Assembly (NCBI GenBank): GCA_016202545.1
Contig: JACQON010000009.1
Location: forward strand, 1 to 61,803
Source: Chloroflexota bacterium
Lineage (GTDB): Bacteria > Chloroflexota > Dehalococcoidia > Dehalococcoidales > JACQON01
Direction of reading: 5' to 3'
DNA length: 61,803 nt
Positions 16,956 to 25,595 of this stretch are shown in pieces. Each line of letters begins with the position of its first letter. Within the stretch, counting starts at the first letter, position 1. The notes under the pieces are model-generated. The model did not search any database. It worked only from the letters and a program-made list of their open reading frames with translations, and was not told the origin of the DNA. Both the position numbers and the translations under genes were made by a program.

Positions 16956-18896
16956 ATGTCTTATGGCTGGGCGGGTAACAGCCTGGAAATTGACTTGTCC
17001 CAAGGGAAAATTGAGAAAAAGCAAAATGACACTAAATTGTATGAAGCTTTTCTCGGCGGCAAGGGTATTGGTTCTAAGATATTGTGGGACAGAGTCCCCC
17101 CTCAAGTTGAAGCCTTCTCATCCGATAATCTATTAATACTAGCGACCGGCGTCCTAACCGGTACTCCTGTCCCTAGTGGTAGTCATGGCTGCATTTGCTT
17201 CAAATCTCCTCAGACAGGTCTTATCTCTTACTCCAATATGGGTGGATTCTGGGCGGTAGAATTAAAAAGTGCTGGCTATGATACCGTGGTTATCTCCGGG
17301 AAAGCCTCGTCTCCGGTATATCTATGGATAAATAACGATGAGATTGAGATACGCGATGCCTCCCATCTGCGCGGCAAAGATACCATCGAAACCGCCAGAA
17401 TTATTAAAGGGGAACTAAATAACGGTAGAGTCCAAGTAATTTGTATTGGCCCTGCAGGCGAGAATAAAGTGCACATAGCCAGCATTGAACACCCTATGAC
17501 TGGTGACAGCGCTGCTCGGACGGGGCCGGGCGCCGTCATGGGAGACAAGAATCTAAAAGCCATAGCCATTCATGGAACAAAGGATATCAATATTGCCAGG
17601 TCTCCTGAGTTCATGGAGCTATGCGAGGTGGTCTTTCAGAAATCAGGGCAACTAAGGGAGTCACTGGAGCCTGAAGGCTGGTGTGCGATGATGATGGCAG
17701 GCTGGGATACTGCCTTTTTTGGCAATGCAGATGATAAACAGCCTCCTCAGCCAGAGTTTGAAGACTATGAAAAGAAGAACCTCGATTTTCTTAAGAAGTA
17801 CCTGGTTAGAGAGACGGGTTGCTACAATTGCACGGTGAGATGCCAGGCATGGCTCCATCTGCCTGAAGCCACTTATTACTATCCAAGATGCGAGTCATTT
17901 GCCTTTTCACTCGGATGCAAGATACCGGACCTGGTCTTTAGCCTGAAGTGTTGCAACTTATGTGTCAGATACGGGTTGGATATAGTCTCAACCGCAAGGA
18001 CTATTGCCTTTGCTATAGACCTTTATCAGCAAGGTATTTTGACCAGTGAAGAAGTTGACGGAATGCGCCTTGAGCATGGAAACGCTGAGGTAGCTTTTAC
18101 GCTAATTGAGAAAATAGCACAACGCAAAGGGTTCGGGGATATCTTAGCCAACGGAACTTACCAGGCAGCCCGTGTTATTGGGAAAGGCGCGGAGAAACAT
18201 ACCCATCTGGTAAAAAAACAGGATATTTCCCCGGACTTTTTCATACTCAGCCCTGGCAGCGCCCTATCGCTGGCGACCAATGACAGATTAGACTCACACT
18301 CGATGATAACATCGGCTATATCCCCCGATATGTGGGCGCTGCCGCGAGACGCCTATATCAAAGGAGGCTGGTGGCTTTATCCGGCAGAATACGAAAAATA
18401 CCTTACTGACGACTATTTGGCTAGTTACAATGGAATTGCTGAGCTAACTTACTACGGAGAAAACGTAAAAATCATCACCGATTTGGCTGGGCTTTGCTGG
18501 TGGTGGACAGGATTTCTGAATTATACGGCCATAAAAGCCGATACAATAATCTCTCTAATCAGCCATGCCACCGGAATGGACATTGACGAGGCCAAAGCGA
18601 TTAGTATAGCCAGCAGGACAAGAGCGCTAATGCGGGCTAACGATGTAAGGTTATGGCTGAGAAAAAAAGATGATATCGCACCAGAGATATTATTTGACCG
18701 GGAGCCAACCCGGCGCCAGCAGCAACTGGGCTTTACGAAGCTTGACCGCGACAAGTTCAGTGGTCAGCTTGAAAAGTATTATGAGTTGAGGGGATGGAAC
18801 AGCCAGGGTGTTCCCACCGCTGAGACACTGGATGAGCTGGGCCTGGACGACGTCAGGCAAGACCTGGAAGAAAGAGGCTTTTACAAAGATGAGTAG
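16956..18896 (+). CDS. BamB-like AOR-superfamily protein, copy 3 (AT-richer)
   Basis: A 646-residue paralogue. Cluster ligands are C289, C292, C296 and C514; motifs include GGFWAVELKSAGYDTV, AVMGDKNLKAIAIHGT, YGLD and DLAGLCW. The frame is open from 16833, but ATG 16956 follows GGAGGAGG and aligns with the other copies. Codon use is clearly more AT-rich than its neighbours (25 G+C in 60 bases at 17401-17460 against 35 in 60 at 15421-15480), except the last 100 bases, which match copy 2. This suggests a different origin with local gene conversion. Residue 254 onward (KQPPQPEFEDYEKKNLDF) also differs most from the others. Confidence 0.82.
   Translation: MSYGWAGNSLEIDLSQGKIEKKQNDTKLYEAFLGGKGIGSKILWDRVPPQVEAFSSDNLLILATGVLTGTPVPSGSHGCICFKSPQTGLISYSNMGGFWAVELKSAGYDTVVISGKASSPVYLWINNDEIEIRDASHLRGKDTIETARIIKGELNNGRVQVICIGPAGENKVHIASIEHPMTGDSAARTGPGAVMGDKNLKAIAIHGTKDINIARSPEFMELCEVVFQKSGQLRESLEPEGWCAMMMAGWDTAFFGNADDKQPPQPEFEDYEKKNLDFLKKYLVRETGCYNCTVRCQAWLHLPEATYYYPRCESFAFSLGCKIPDLVFSLKCCNLCVRYGLDIVSTARTIAFAIDLYQQGILTSEEVDGMRLEHGNAEVAFTLIEKIAQRKGFGDILANGTYQAARVIGKGAEKHTHLVKKQDISPDFFILSPGSALSLATNDRLDSHSMITSAISPDMWALPRDAYIKGGWWLYPAEYEKYLTDDYLASYNGIAELTYYGENVKIITDLAGLCWWWTGFLNYTAIKADTIISLISHATGMDIDEAKAISIASRTRALMRANDVRLWLRKKDDIAPEILFDREPTRRQQQLGFTKLDRDKFSGQLEKYYELRGWNSQGVPTAETLDELGLDDVRQDLEERGFYKDE
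18776..18877 (+). repeat. 102-bp near-identical 3' gene end (second copy)
   Basis: Partner of 16801-16902, with three mismatches over 102 bases. It forms the GC-richer end of an otherwise AT-rich gene. Confidence 0.85.
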
Positions 18897-18930
18897 ATGC
18901 AACATCTATCGGGCCGGGTGATGGCGCATT

Positions 18931-18960
18931 TTGCATCTGGTGCCGGGTTTGAAGTATAAT
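18931..18960 (+). promoter_or_regulatory. Possible internal promoter before BamB-like copy 4
   Basis: A perfect TATAAT at 18955-18960 follows TTGCAT (18931-18936) by 18 bases. It lies in the 165-base gap before copy 4. It could drive copy 4 and the BamC-like ferredoxin separately from copies 1-3. Confidence 0.45.
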
Positions 18961-19061
18961 ATTACTATCTCCAGACGACGCCGGTTTCATTGATGCGGAT
19001 TGCCGGGTATCAGTAATGGCGGTATTCCCCTGTTACGGGACTTGAAAAGGAGGTAGGGGAA

Positions 19062-20993
19062 ATGGCTTACGGATGGATGGGCAGTGGCCTGGAAGTGGAC
19101 CTTACCGCAGGGACGGTAGAGAAAAAGTCGGCTGACCCCAAGCTATATGAGAGCTACCTCGGTGGCAAAGGCATCAATATCAAGCTGTTCTGGGACAGGG
19201 TCTCCCCTGAAGTCGAGCCTTTTTCCCCGGAAAACCTGCTGATTATTAGCGCCGGTCTCCTTACCGGCACCCCGGCTCCGGCCGGCAATCATGGCTGTAT
19301 CAGCTACAAATCGCCGCTGACCAAGTTTTTTGCCAGCTCCAGTATCGGTGGGTTCTGGCCAGCCGAACTGAGGCACGCTGGCTATGATACGGTGGTCTTT
19401 TCCGGGAAATCACCACGTCCGGTATATCTGTGGATAAACAACGACCAGGCGGAGCTGCGCGATGCCGCCCATCTGTGGGGGAAGGATACCAAGGAAACCC
19501 AGAGCCTTATTCAAAAGGAACTGAAGAACGATAAGGTACAGGTGCTGTGCATCGGTTCTGCCGGGGAGAACATGAATACTGCGGCTACCATCCAGCATGG
19601 GTCAACACACAGCGCCAGCCGGGGTGGACCGGGGGCCATCATGGGAGATAAAAACCTGAAGGCTGTCGCTGTTTTTGGAACAAAGGACGTGAGCATTGCC
19701 AGGCCTGCCGAGTTTATGAAATTCTGTGACATCATCATGGAGAAGTCGGAATCGCTGAGGAACTACTACTCCAAGAAGACGCACCGCACCGGCGAGTTCG
19801 CTCAGGAGTTTATGAACTGGGGCGTATTTGGCAATGTGGACAAGATGCCGGCCGATTTTGAACACATAGAAGCGCGCCAGACCGAGTTCGTCAGCAAGTA
19901 CCTGGTGAGGGAGCCGGCGTGCTATAACTGTCCGTTTAAGTGCCTGGCCACGATTGCCCATCCTGATGTAGGCCCCGTCACCTTGAAGTGCACCTCGTGG
20001 TGGAGCTTTATGTGCGCCAGCAAGCTACTGGACCTGGACTTCAGCGTAAGATGTCTGGATATGTGCTTTAGATACGGGCTGGACCACCTGTCAGCGGCAA
20101 ACCGCATTGCCTTTGCCATCGCCCTTTATCAGAACGGCATTTTGACGAAAGAAGACACTGACGGCCTTGTTCTTGAGTACGGGAACCCGGAAGTGGCCTA
20201 CGCGCTGATTGAGAAAATGGCCCGGCGGGAAGGTATTGGAGACATCCTGGCCGACAGCGTTGCTGAGGCTGCCCGCCGCATCGGCAAGGGCGCTGAAAAG
20301 TATGCCTTTCATATTAAGAACCTGGAGATAAAGTTCCACTCCTATTTTAGCCCTTATTTCGCCTTTACCACCGCCATCGGTGACCGGGCGGACACCAACT
20401 GCGCCGGCACCGGTTCCATGACCCCTGAAGGTATAAGCTTTGGCATGCCGATACATGAGTACGTGCAGAGGGGCTTTTCTCCCTTCCCGGATGATTGGGA
20501 GAAGTTCCTTTATGTTGACTATTCGGTCAACTACGAAGGTCTGGCCGAGGTGGCTTACTACGGTGAGAACTTGAAAACCCTGACCGATTTGCTCGGTATC
20601 TGCTGGAATCCATCAGGGTTCTGGCCATTCACCGCCATCAAGCTCGATTCGATGCTGGGCCTGTTATCGAGCGCCACCGGGACGGACTTTGATGAAGCGC
20701 AGGCATTTAAGATAGCCGCAAGGGTGAGGGGCCTTATCCAGGCCTACAATGTCAGGCTGGGGTTGCGGAGAAAGGACGATACCGTCCCGGAGAAGTTCTT
20801 CCAGCAGGAAGTGGTCGGCTATCAGAAGAAGAAGGGATTGAAGAAGCTGGACCACGATAAGTTCGAGGAGCAACTGGACAAGCACTACCAGATGAAGGGC
20901 TGGAATAACGACGCCATTCCCACCGCTGAGACGTTGGATAAGCTGGGCTTAAGCTATGTCAGGCAAGACCTGGAGAAAAGGGGGATTCTATGA
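19062..20993 (+). CDS. BamB-like AOR-superfamily protein, copy 4
   Basis: A 643-residue paralogue, closest to copy 1: shared segments include KGINIKLFWDRV, QNGILTKEDTDGL, PEKFFQQEVVGYQK and the tail SYVRQDLEKRGIL. Cluster ligands are C287, C290, C294 and C514; pterin motifs are YGLD and DLLGICW. AAAAGGAGGTAGGGG precedes ATG 19062. The stop overlaps the BamC-like ferredoxin start as ATGA, so this copy is the one most tightly tied to the small subunit. It is probably the active-site subunit of a BamBC-like dimer. Confidence 0.85.
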   Translation: MAYGWMGSGLEVDLTAGTVEKKSADPKLYESYLGGKGINIKLFWDRVSPEVEPFSPENLLIISAGLLTGTPAPAGNHGCISYKSPLTKFFASSSIGGFWPAELRHAGYDTVVFSGKSPRPVYLWINNDQAELRDAAHLWGKDTKETQSLIQKELKNDKVQVLCIGSAGENMNTAATIQHGSTHSASRGGPGAIMGDKNLKAVAVFGTKDVSIARPAEFMKFCDIIMEKSESLRNYYSKKTHRTGEFAQEFMNWGVFGNVDKMPADFEHIEARQTEFVSKYLVREPACYNCPFKCLATIAHPDVGPVTLKCTSWWSFMCASKLLDLDFSVRCLDMCFRYGLDHLSAANRIAFAIALYQNGILTKEDTDGLVLEYGNPEVAYALIEKMARREGIGDILADSVAEAARRIGKGAEKYAFHIKNLEIKFHSYFSPYFAFTTAIGDRADTNCAGTGSMTPEGISFGMPIHEYVQRGFSPFPDDWEKFLYVDYSVNYEGLAEVAYYGENLKTLTDLLGICWNPSGFWPFTAIKLDSMLGLLSSATGTDFDEAQAFKIAARVRGLIQAYNVRLGLRRKDDTVPEKFFQQEVVGYQKKKGLKKLDHDKFEEQLDKHYQMKGWNNDAIPTAETLDKLGLSYVRQDLEKRGIL

Positions 20994-21400
20994 AGATAAA
21001 GACCATCAGGATTGATGCCAGCAAGTGCACCGGCTGCCGGGCGTGCGAGATGATATGTTCCGCCTTTCATGCCGAGCAAAAGTACAGCATTGCCAATCCC
21101 AAGCGGGCGCGGATAAATGTATTCAAGGATGAAGAGAACGATGTTTACGTTCCGGTGCTGGCCGGGCCGTATACCGATGTTGAGTGTCTGGGCCGCAATA
21201 CGGTGACCATAAATGACAAAGAGTACGGCGAGTGCTCTTTTTGCCGTGCCTCCTGTCCCACTCGTGTATTGTTCAAAGAACCTGATGCTCCTGAGATTGC
21301 GCTGAAGTGCGACATGTGCGGTGATGAGCCGCTGCCGATGTGCGTCAAGTGGTGTATGGCCGGCGCCCTGACCTACGTTGAAAGGGAAGAAGCCTCTTAA
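20990..21400 (+). CDS. BamC-like ferredoxin subunit
   Basis: A 136-residue polyferredoxin. Cysteine groups are CTGCRACEMIC, CSFCRASCP, CDMCG and a C-terminal CVKWC, enough for about three [4Fe-4S] clusters. CTGCRACEMICSAFHAE and YGECSFCRASCPTRVLFKEPD are very like BamC, the electron-transfer partner of BamB. ATG 20990 overlaps the stop of copy 4 by four bases (ATGA). It is the only such gene for four BamB-like proteins, so the catalytic subunits may share it. No BamDEFGHI-type bifurcating subunits are present in the window. Confidence 0.82.
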   Translation: MKIKTIRIDASKCTGCRACEMICSAFHAEQKYSIANPKRARINVFKDEENDVYVPVLAGPYTDVECLGRNTVTINDKEYGECSFCRASCPTRVLFKEPDAPEIALKCDMCGDEPLPMCVKWCMAGALTYVEREEAS

Positions 21401-21507
21401 GACAGATGGGACTCTAGGGCCACCCTCTTTGTCTTCCGTTTAAGTGGGAATCCGGCCAGTTTGCAGGTGCGGTGTCCTCTCATTATGCCGCGGGGCAGGT
21501 TGCTTCC

Positions 21508-22827
21508 TCAGCCACCCTTTGCCATGGTGCTGGGAAGCCAGGTGACCAGCCAGGGGAAAGCAGTCAACAAGACGATGGCGACCAGCATACACACCAGGAA
21601 TGGCACCATGCCGGCAAAAATGTCCTGAAGTTTACCTCCGGCAATGCCGTGGATGACGAAAACGTTGATGCCCACCGGAGGGGTAATCATGCCAGCTTCG
21701 ATTAGTATGGTGAGCAGTATGCCGAACCAGACAGGGTCAAAGCCGAGCCCTGCAGTGACCAGTGGGAACACCACGGGCAGGGTGATGAGCATGGCTGAGA
21801 ACCCGTCCATAAAGCAGCCCAGGATAAGATATATGAGACATACGCCGGCCCAGATAATGTAAGGGCCGACGCCCAAGCCGAGCAACACCTCCATCAGGGC
21901 GGCGGGAAACTTGACCATGGATAGTGCATTGCTGATGGTATTGGCTCCCACCAGGATAAAGAGAATAAATGAAGTAGTACGCAGGGTTGACAGCGATGAC
22001 TCCCACAATACGCGGAGGTTCAGCTTTCTCAAAATGGCGCTCGCTGCCAGAGCAACCACACACGCCACGGCTGCGGCCTCGGTAGGAGTCATCAGCCCGC
22101 CGTAAATGCTGCCCATAATTACCAGGATGAATATGCCCATAGGCCAGATATCCTTTATAGCCATGAACGCCCTGGGGAAATAGCCCCAGGACAGCTTTTC
22201 ACGCTCGGGGAACATCTGGGGTCTGGCCAAACTCGTGACGGCGATGGTGGCCATGAACAACCCGGCCAGGAGGACGCCGGGGATAACCCCGGCGATGAAC
22301 AGCTCCGGAACTGAGACTTGCTGAAATGCCCCGTAGACTATCATCAGGACTGAGGGAGGGATGAGAATACCCAGAGTGCCGCCGGCAGCCAGGGAGCCGG
22401 TGACGACTTTGCGGTCATATCCCATCTCTATTTGGTGGCCGATGGCCACGGTGCCGATGGTAGCGGCGGTAGCCACGCTGGAGCCGGAGACAGCGGCAAA
22501 GATGCTGCAGGCGGCGATATTGCTCTGAACCAGGCCACCGGGTATGATGCTGGTCCACCTGGACACCCCGTGGTAAAGGCGCTCGCTAAGGCCGCTTTTG
22601 AGGATTAGCTCGCCGGCGAAGACGAAAAAGGGGATGGCGGTTAGGGTGAAGCTGTTGACGGTATTGTATAGTATCGGGGCTACCAGTGCCTGCATCCCGC
22701 CGGCGAAGAAGGCCAGACTTATGATGCCTACCGTTGCCAAAGCAAAAGCGATGGGTATGCCGGTGGCTATCATGAGGAACAGCAAGCCGAAAACAATGCC
22801 ACCGATTGTCAGCGGAGAAAATTCCAC
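21508..22827 (-). CDS. dctM: TRAP transporter large permease (DctM)
   Basis: A 439-residue membrane protein with about 12 predicted hydrophobic segments, the normal length for DctM. The GTLGILIPPS segment in the first half and MITPPVGINVFVIHG near the C-terminus are hallmarks of the family. With DctQ it forms the sodium-driven channel that receives substrate from DctP. Start is GTG 22827 with CAGGAG eight bases upstream. It is last in a dctP-dctQ-dctM operon and converges on the BamB/BamC array, 107 bases away. The substrate is unknown, but an organic acid is usual. Confidence 0.93.
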   Translation of the reverse strand: MEFSPLTIGGIVFGLLFLMIATGIPIAFALATVGIISLAFFAGGMQALVAPILYNTVNSFTLTAIPFFVFAGELILKSGLSERLYHGVSRWTSIIPGGLVQSNIAACSIFAAVSGSSVATAATIGTVAIGHQIEMGYDRKVVTGSLAAGGTLGILIPPSVLMIVYGAFQQVSVPELFIAGVIPGVLLAGLFMATIAVTSLARPQMFPEREKLSWGYFPRAFMAIKDIWPMGIFILVIMGSIYGGLMTPTEAAAVACVVALAASAILRKLNLRVLWESSLSTLRTTSFILFILVGANTISNALSMVKFPAALMEVLLGLGVGPYIIWAGVCLIYLILGCFMDGFSAMLITLPVVFPLVTAGLGFDPVWFGILLTILIEAGMITPPVGINVFVIHGIAGGKLQDIFAGMVPFLVCMLVAIVLLTAFPWLVTWLPSTMAKGG

Positions 22828-22851
22828 CTGTTAGCTCCTGTAAATGGCTTT

Positions 22852-23388
22852 CTAGAGCCCTTCAACCTCGGCTTCGCCGGCTTCTTTCATGACCTCTTTC
22901 TTCGCCAGTGCCCTTGAAACTGACGCTATATGGAGCGCAACGACTACAGCAAAAAGTCCCAAACCCAGGGGGAGGATAAGGTACGGTATCCAGAGGGGGG
23001 TATTAGCCGCGGTGTTGGAAATGGTGTGCCGTGTCCAGGCGGGGAGCCACCAGTCCGCGATGGTCGCCCTCATCATAAACCCCAGTACGCCAAGGGCGAT
23101 GACGGAGGTGGCCACATCCAGCGATGCCCTGGCCTTTGCCGGAAGGCGGCCGATGGCCGCGGTTACCCTGATATGTCCCCCTGTCTTAAGGGTATAGGCC
23201 AGCGGGAAGTAGGTGAATAGCACCAGAAAATATCCGATGTACTCTTCCACGAACAGCCATTGAAGGCCCAGCCAGCGGCGGCCAATAACATAGGCCAGTA
23301 TCAGAAAAGTCCCGCCAACCAGGGCTATCGTTGGGATGGCCACCGATGCGGTTATTATCTTGTCCACTATCTTGGTGACTAAGCTCAT
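22852..23388 (-). CDS. dctQ: TRAP transporter small permease (DctQ)
   Basis: A 178-residue protein with four hydrophobic segments, as expected of DctQ. The region RRWLGLQWLFVEEYIGYFLVL carries the conserved W-x-EE feature. It associates with the large permease in the inner membrane. It lies 24 bases before dctM and 126 bases after dctP. The C-terminal tail (KKEVMKEAGEAEVEGL) is charged and cytoplasmic in the usual model. Confidence 0.9.
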   Translation of the reverse strand: MSLVTKIVDKIITASVAIPTIALVGGTFLILAYVIGRRWLGLQWLFVEEYIGYFLVLFTYFPLAYTLKTGGHIRVTAAIGRLPAKARASLDVATSVIALGVLGFMMRATIADWWLPAWTRHTISNTAANTPLWIPYLILPLGLGLFAVVVALHIASVSRALAKKEVMKEAGEAEVEGL

Positions 23389-23514
23389 GTCGCAAAGCCC
23401 AGGTAAGCGCAGCTAATTGTCGGAGGTTATGTGGCGGCTGCAAGCTATGCTGGTTGTGAGGCACGGCTTGCAGCCGCTTGGCAGACCAATAGTATCAGGA
23501 GGCTGGCGATAGGA

Positions 23515-24642
23515 CTACGGCAGCTTCCACTTGGCGGATATGCTATCTATTAAGTCCAAAGCACGTTGCCCATCGGGTCCGGCTTTTTTCAGCCAGTCGG
23601 TAAGGAGGTTTTTCTTAGCATAGTCCGCTGTCTCCTTTCTGAAAGCCGGGTCCGCCGCCACTACGGTGAGCAAGCCTCGCTGTACCATGTCTCTTATGGC
23701 ATCGTTATTGGCCGACCAGTAGCCATAGCCAATCTTCCACGCCCACTCGTCGGCGACTTTAAGAACAATGTCTCTCAGCTCCGGCGGTAGCTCGGCCAGT
23801 GCCTTATTGTTGGCTATTACCCCTTCGGTATTGTAGCCGGTGCCAAATAGGGTCGAGTAGTTGACGTTTTTATATAGCTTCGAGTCGCGGATGGCGACGA
23901 GCATGGTATTTAGCCCGTCTAAGGCGCCGGTAGCCAGCGCTGACGGTACCTCCGCAAAGTCCATAGTTACCCCCACGCCGCCAAGATACTCAACTAACTT
24001 TCCAATCTCGGCGCTGGAAACCCTTATCCTTTTCCCGGCAAAGGCGTTCCGGCTGGTGGCCGGGGCGCGGGCAGTGAATTCCATGGCCGGGGACATATAG
24101 CTCTGTATAAAGGAGGTGCCGAACTGGTTGCCCAGGATGTTAGCGAAAAACTCCTTGTCCAGGGCCTTCTCGATTTCGTAGATATTAGCGAAATCTGGCG
24201 GGTCGGGGATTATCAGCGGCATAGAGGTCATGCCTAGGAGCGGGTTCTGGCCCATCACAAATGTCCCCACGAATAGTCCCAGCTCAGCCTGGCGGGTAGA
24301 TACAGCGTTGAGTATCTCAAACATCTTGAAGGGGTGCTCACCGGCGAAATAGACCTTTACCTTAATCTGACCGTTGGTGGCCTTCTCCAGAGCCTTAACG
24401 AACTCTGCCGTATTCCAGCTTACCCAGTTGGCGGAGCCGAAGGCGTCAAAGTACTTCCACTCGTACACCTTAGCCGGCGCTGGTGTCGGCGTTGGCGTTG
24501 GTGCTGGTGCTGGTGCTGCTACTGTAACTGTCACTGTTGGTGCCGGAGCTGGCGCTGATGTTGGGGCTTTGGCGCAGGCTGCGGCCAGGGGCAGCGCTGC
24601 CAGCGCCAGAATCAGACCAAGAATAACTAGTTTTCGCTTCAT
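23515..24642 (-). CDS. dctP: TRAP substrate-binding lipoprotein (DctP family)
   Basis: A 375-residue DctP-type binding protein. The N-terminus has a lipoprotein signal with lipobox AAAC near residue 24, so it should be anchored outside the membrane. A low-complexity Ala/Pro/Thr/Val linker of about 35 residues precedes the mature domain (YEWKYFDAFG). A conserved ligand arginine is likely in the GKRIRVSS segment. The frame is open from 24708, but ATG 24642 follows GGAGAGGAAGG and gives the signal peptide. A promoter is predicted at 24791-24820. It is the first gene of the dctPQM operon. Confidence 0.88.
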   Translation of the reverse strand: MKRKLVILGLILALAALPLAAACAKAPTSAPAPAPTVTVTVAAPAPAPTPTPTPAPAKVYEWKYFDAFGSANWVSWNTAEFVKALEKATNGQIKVKVYFAGEHPFKMFEILNAVSTRQAELGLFVGTFVMGQNPLLGMTSMPLIIPDPPDFANIYEIEKALDKEFFANILGNQFGTSFIQSYMSPAMEFTARAPATSRNAFAGKRIRVSSAEIGKLVEYLGGVGVTMDFAEVPSALATGALDGLNTMLVAIRDSKLYKNVNYSTLFGTGYNTEGVIANNKALAELPPELRDIVLKVADEWAWKIGYGYWSANNDAIRDMVQRGLLTVVAADPAFRKETADYAKKNLLTDWLKKAGPDGQRALDLIDSISAKWKLP

Positions 24643-25073
24643 TTTTCCTTCCTCTCCTTGTGTAGCCTTTGATAAACCCGGAACGCTCCGGTCAGCCGTG
24701 GTCACCATCAGTGTCTCATGCCGCCACCCCCCCTCTATATTGTCTTATCCCTCACCGAGAGCAGGTCTTGTCCCTAAAAGTATGGTTGGAACTATACCAT
24801 CTTGGTCAAGGGGTTGTCAAGTAGGCATCGGTTTTGACGCAGGTGGTGTGGCTGCTGTTGGGATGGAAACAAAGATTAGGTGAGGTATGGGCCGGGTGAT
24901 AATAACAAAAACCATCCCTCCCGCTGTTGGGGAGCGAGACAAAATGAGGCGAGCTGTCTTCGGGAGAAAGAAACCTGTAGCCAGAGCTTACTTCCGGGCT
25001 CAGTGAAGTTTAAGCCTCGATACCTGGGGGCAGTGTTTCTGGACCAGGCAGATGGGCGTGGGCAAGCCGGTTA
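24643..25073. other. Intergenic region upstream of dctP
   Basis: It holds the dctP leader (about 140 bases), the predicted dctP promoter at 24791-24820, and the 3' flank of the zinc-ribbon gene. Apart from these, about 250 bases (24821-25073) show no gene, clear hairpin with T-run, or tRNA. CGGAACGCTCC near 24680 recurs near 60405 in another intergenic stretch. Confidence 0.5.
24791..24820 (-). promoter_or_regulatory. Predicted sigma70 promoter for dctPQM
   Basis: On the minus strand a perfect TTGACA (24820-24815) and TATAGT (24796-24791, five of six) are 18 bases apart. It lies about 140 bases before the dctP ATG. Confidence 0.65.
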
Positions 25074-25376
25074 TTATTTTCTTGGCTTGACCTTGCTGTA
25101 GCAGTCGCTGCAGTATACCGGTCTGCCTTCACGTGGTTCGAAGGGCACCTGGGTTTCCTTGCCACACTGGGCGCATACCGCCGGATACATCGGCCGTTGC
25201 TGGAAGCCGGAGCCGCTATCACCGGAACGTTCTGTCCTCCTTGCTTGGCGGCAAGGGGGACAACGCTTGGGTTCATTGGTGTAACCTCTAGCGGCGAAGC
25301 GCTCCTGTTCTTCCGCGGTGAAAGCGAAAGTTTCACCGCAATCTACACACTGGATTTGCTTGTCCTCAAAGGCCAT
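25074..25376 (-). CDS. Small zinc-ribbon protein
   Basis: A 100-residue soluble protein with four C-x2-C pairs: CVDC, CPPC, CAQC and CSDC, giving two likely zinc ribbons joined by a polar linker. Proteins of this make-up (zf-trcl followed by a CxxC pair) are common in Chloroflexota and other anaerobes, but their function is unknown; nucleic-acid binding or a chaperone role is often guessed. AAAGGAGGTCATTC precedes ATG 25376. It has its own predicted promoter and is divergent from the phosphohexomutase gene. Confidence 0.8.
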   Translation of the reverse strand: MAFEDKQIQCVDCGETFAFTAEEQERFAARGYTNEPKRCPPCRQARRTERSGDSGSGFQQRPMYPAVCAQCGKETQVPFEPREGRPVYCSDCYSKVKPRK

Positions 25377-25471
25377 GAATGACCTCCTTTACTAGACTGG
25401 TTGGTTAAGTCGGTCACCCATAGCCTTTTGGATTCAGCAGGGGATAACCTGACTAAAACAACCGTTAACAT

Positions 25472-25499
25472 ATTATACATTAAGGTTGTCGTTTTGCAA
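25472..25499 (-). promoter_or_regulatory. Predicted promoter for the zinc-ribbon gene
   Basis: TTGCAA (25499-25494) and a perfect TATAAT (25477-25472) are 16 bases apart on the minus strand, about 95 bases before ATG 25376. Confidence 0.5.
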
Positions 25500-25534
25500 A
25501 GCCATATCAGCGGCTGCGCTTGAGTCTGCCGTAC

Positions 25535-25563
25535 TTTACCGTCATGTGGTCATGTGTTATAAT
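25535..25563 (+). promoter_or_regulatory. Predicted promoter for the phosphohexomutase gene
   Basis: TTTACC (25535-25540) and a perfect TATAAT (25558-25563) are 17 bases apart. The leader would be about 25 bases. Confidence 0.55.
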
Positions 25564-25595
25564 ATTTTTTACGCTGAGCAGCAATTGAGGAAGGG

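Noticed and set aside
12980-20993. Reading the four paralogues as ordinary aldehyde oxidoreductases
   Set aside because: Their N- and C-terminal signatures and the BamC-like partner differ from the two classical AORs in the same window. Still, the BamB assignment is by recognition only.
24374-24883. Plus-strand 169-codon frame opposite dctP
   Set aside because: The sequence is the complement of the dctP linker and signal peptide; low complexity explains the open frame.
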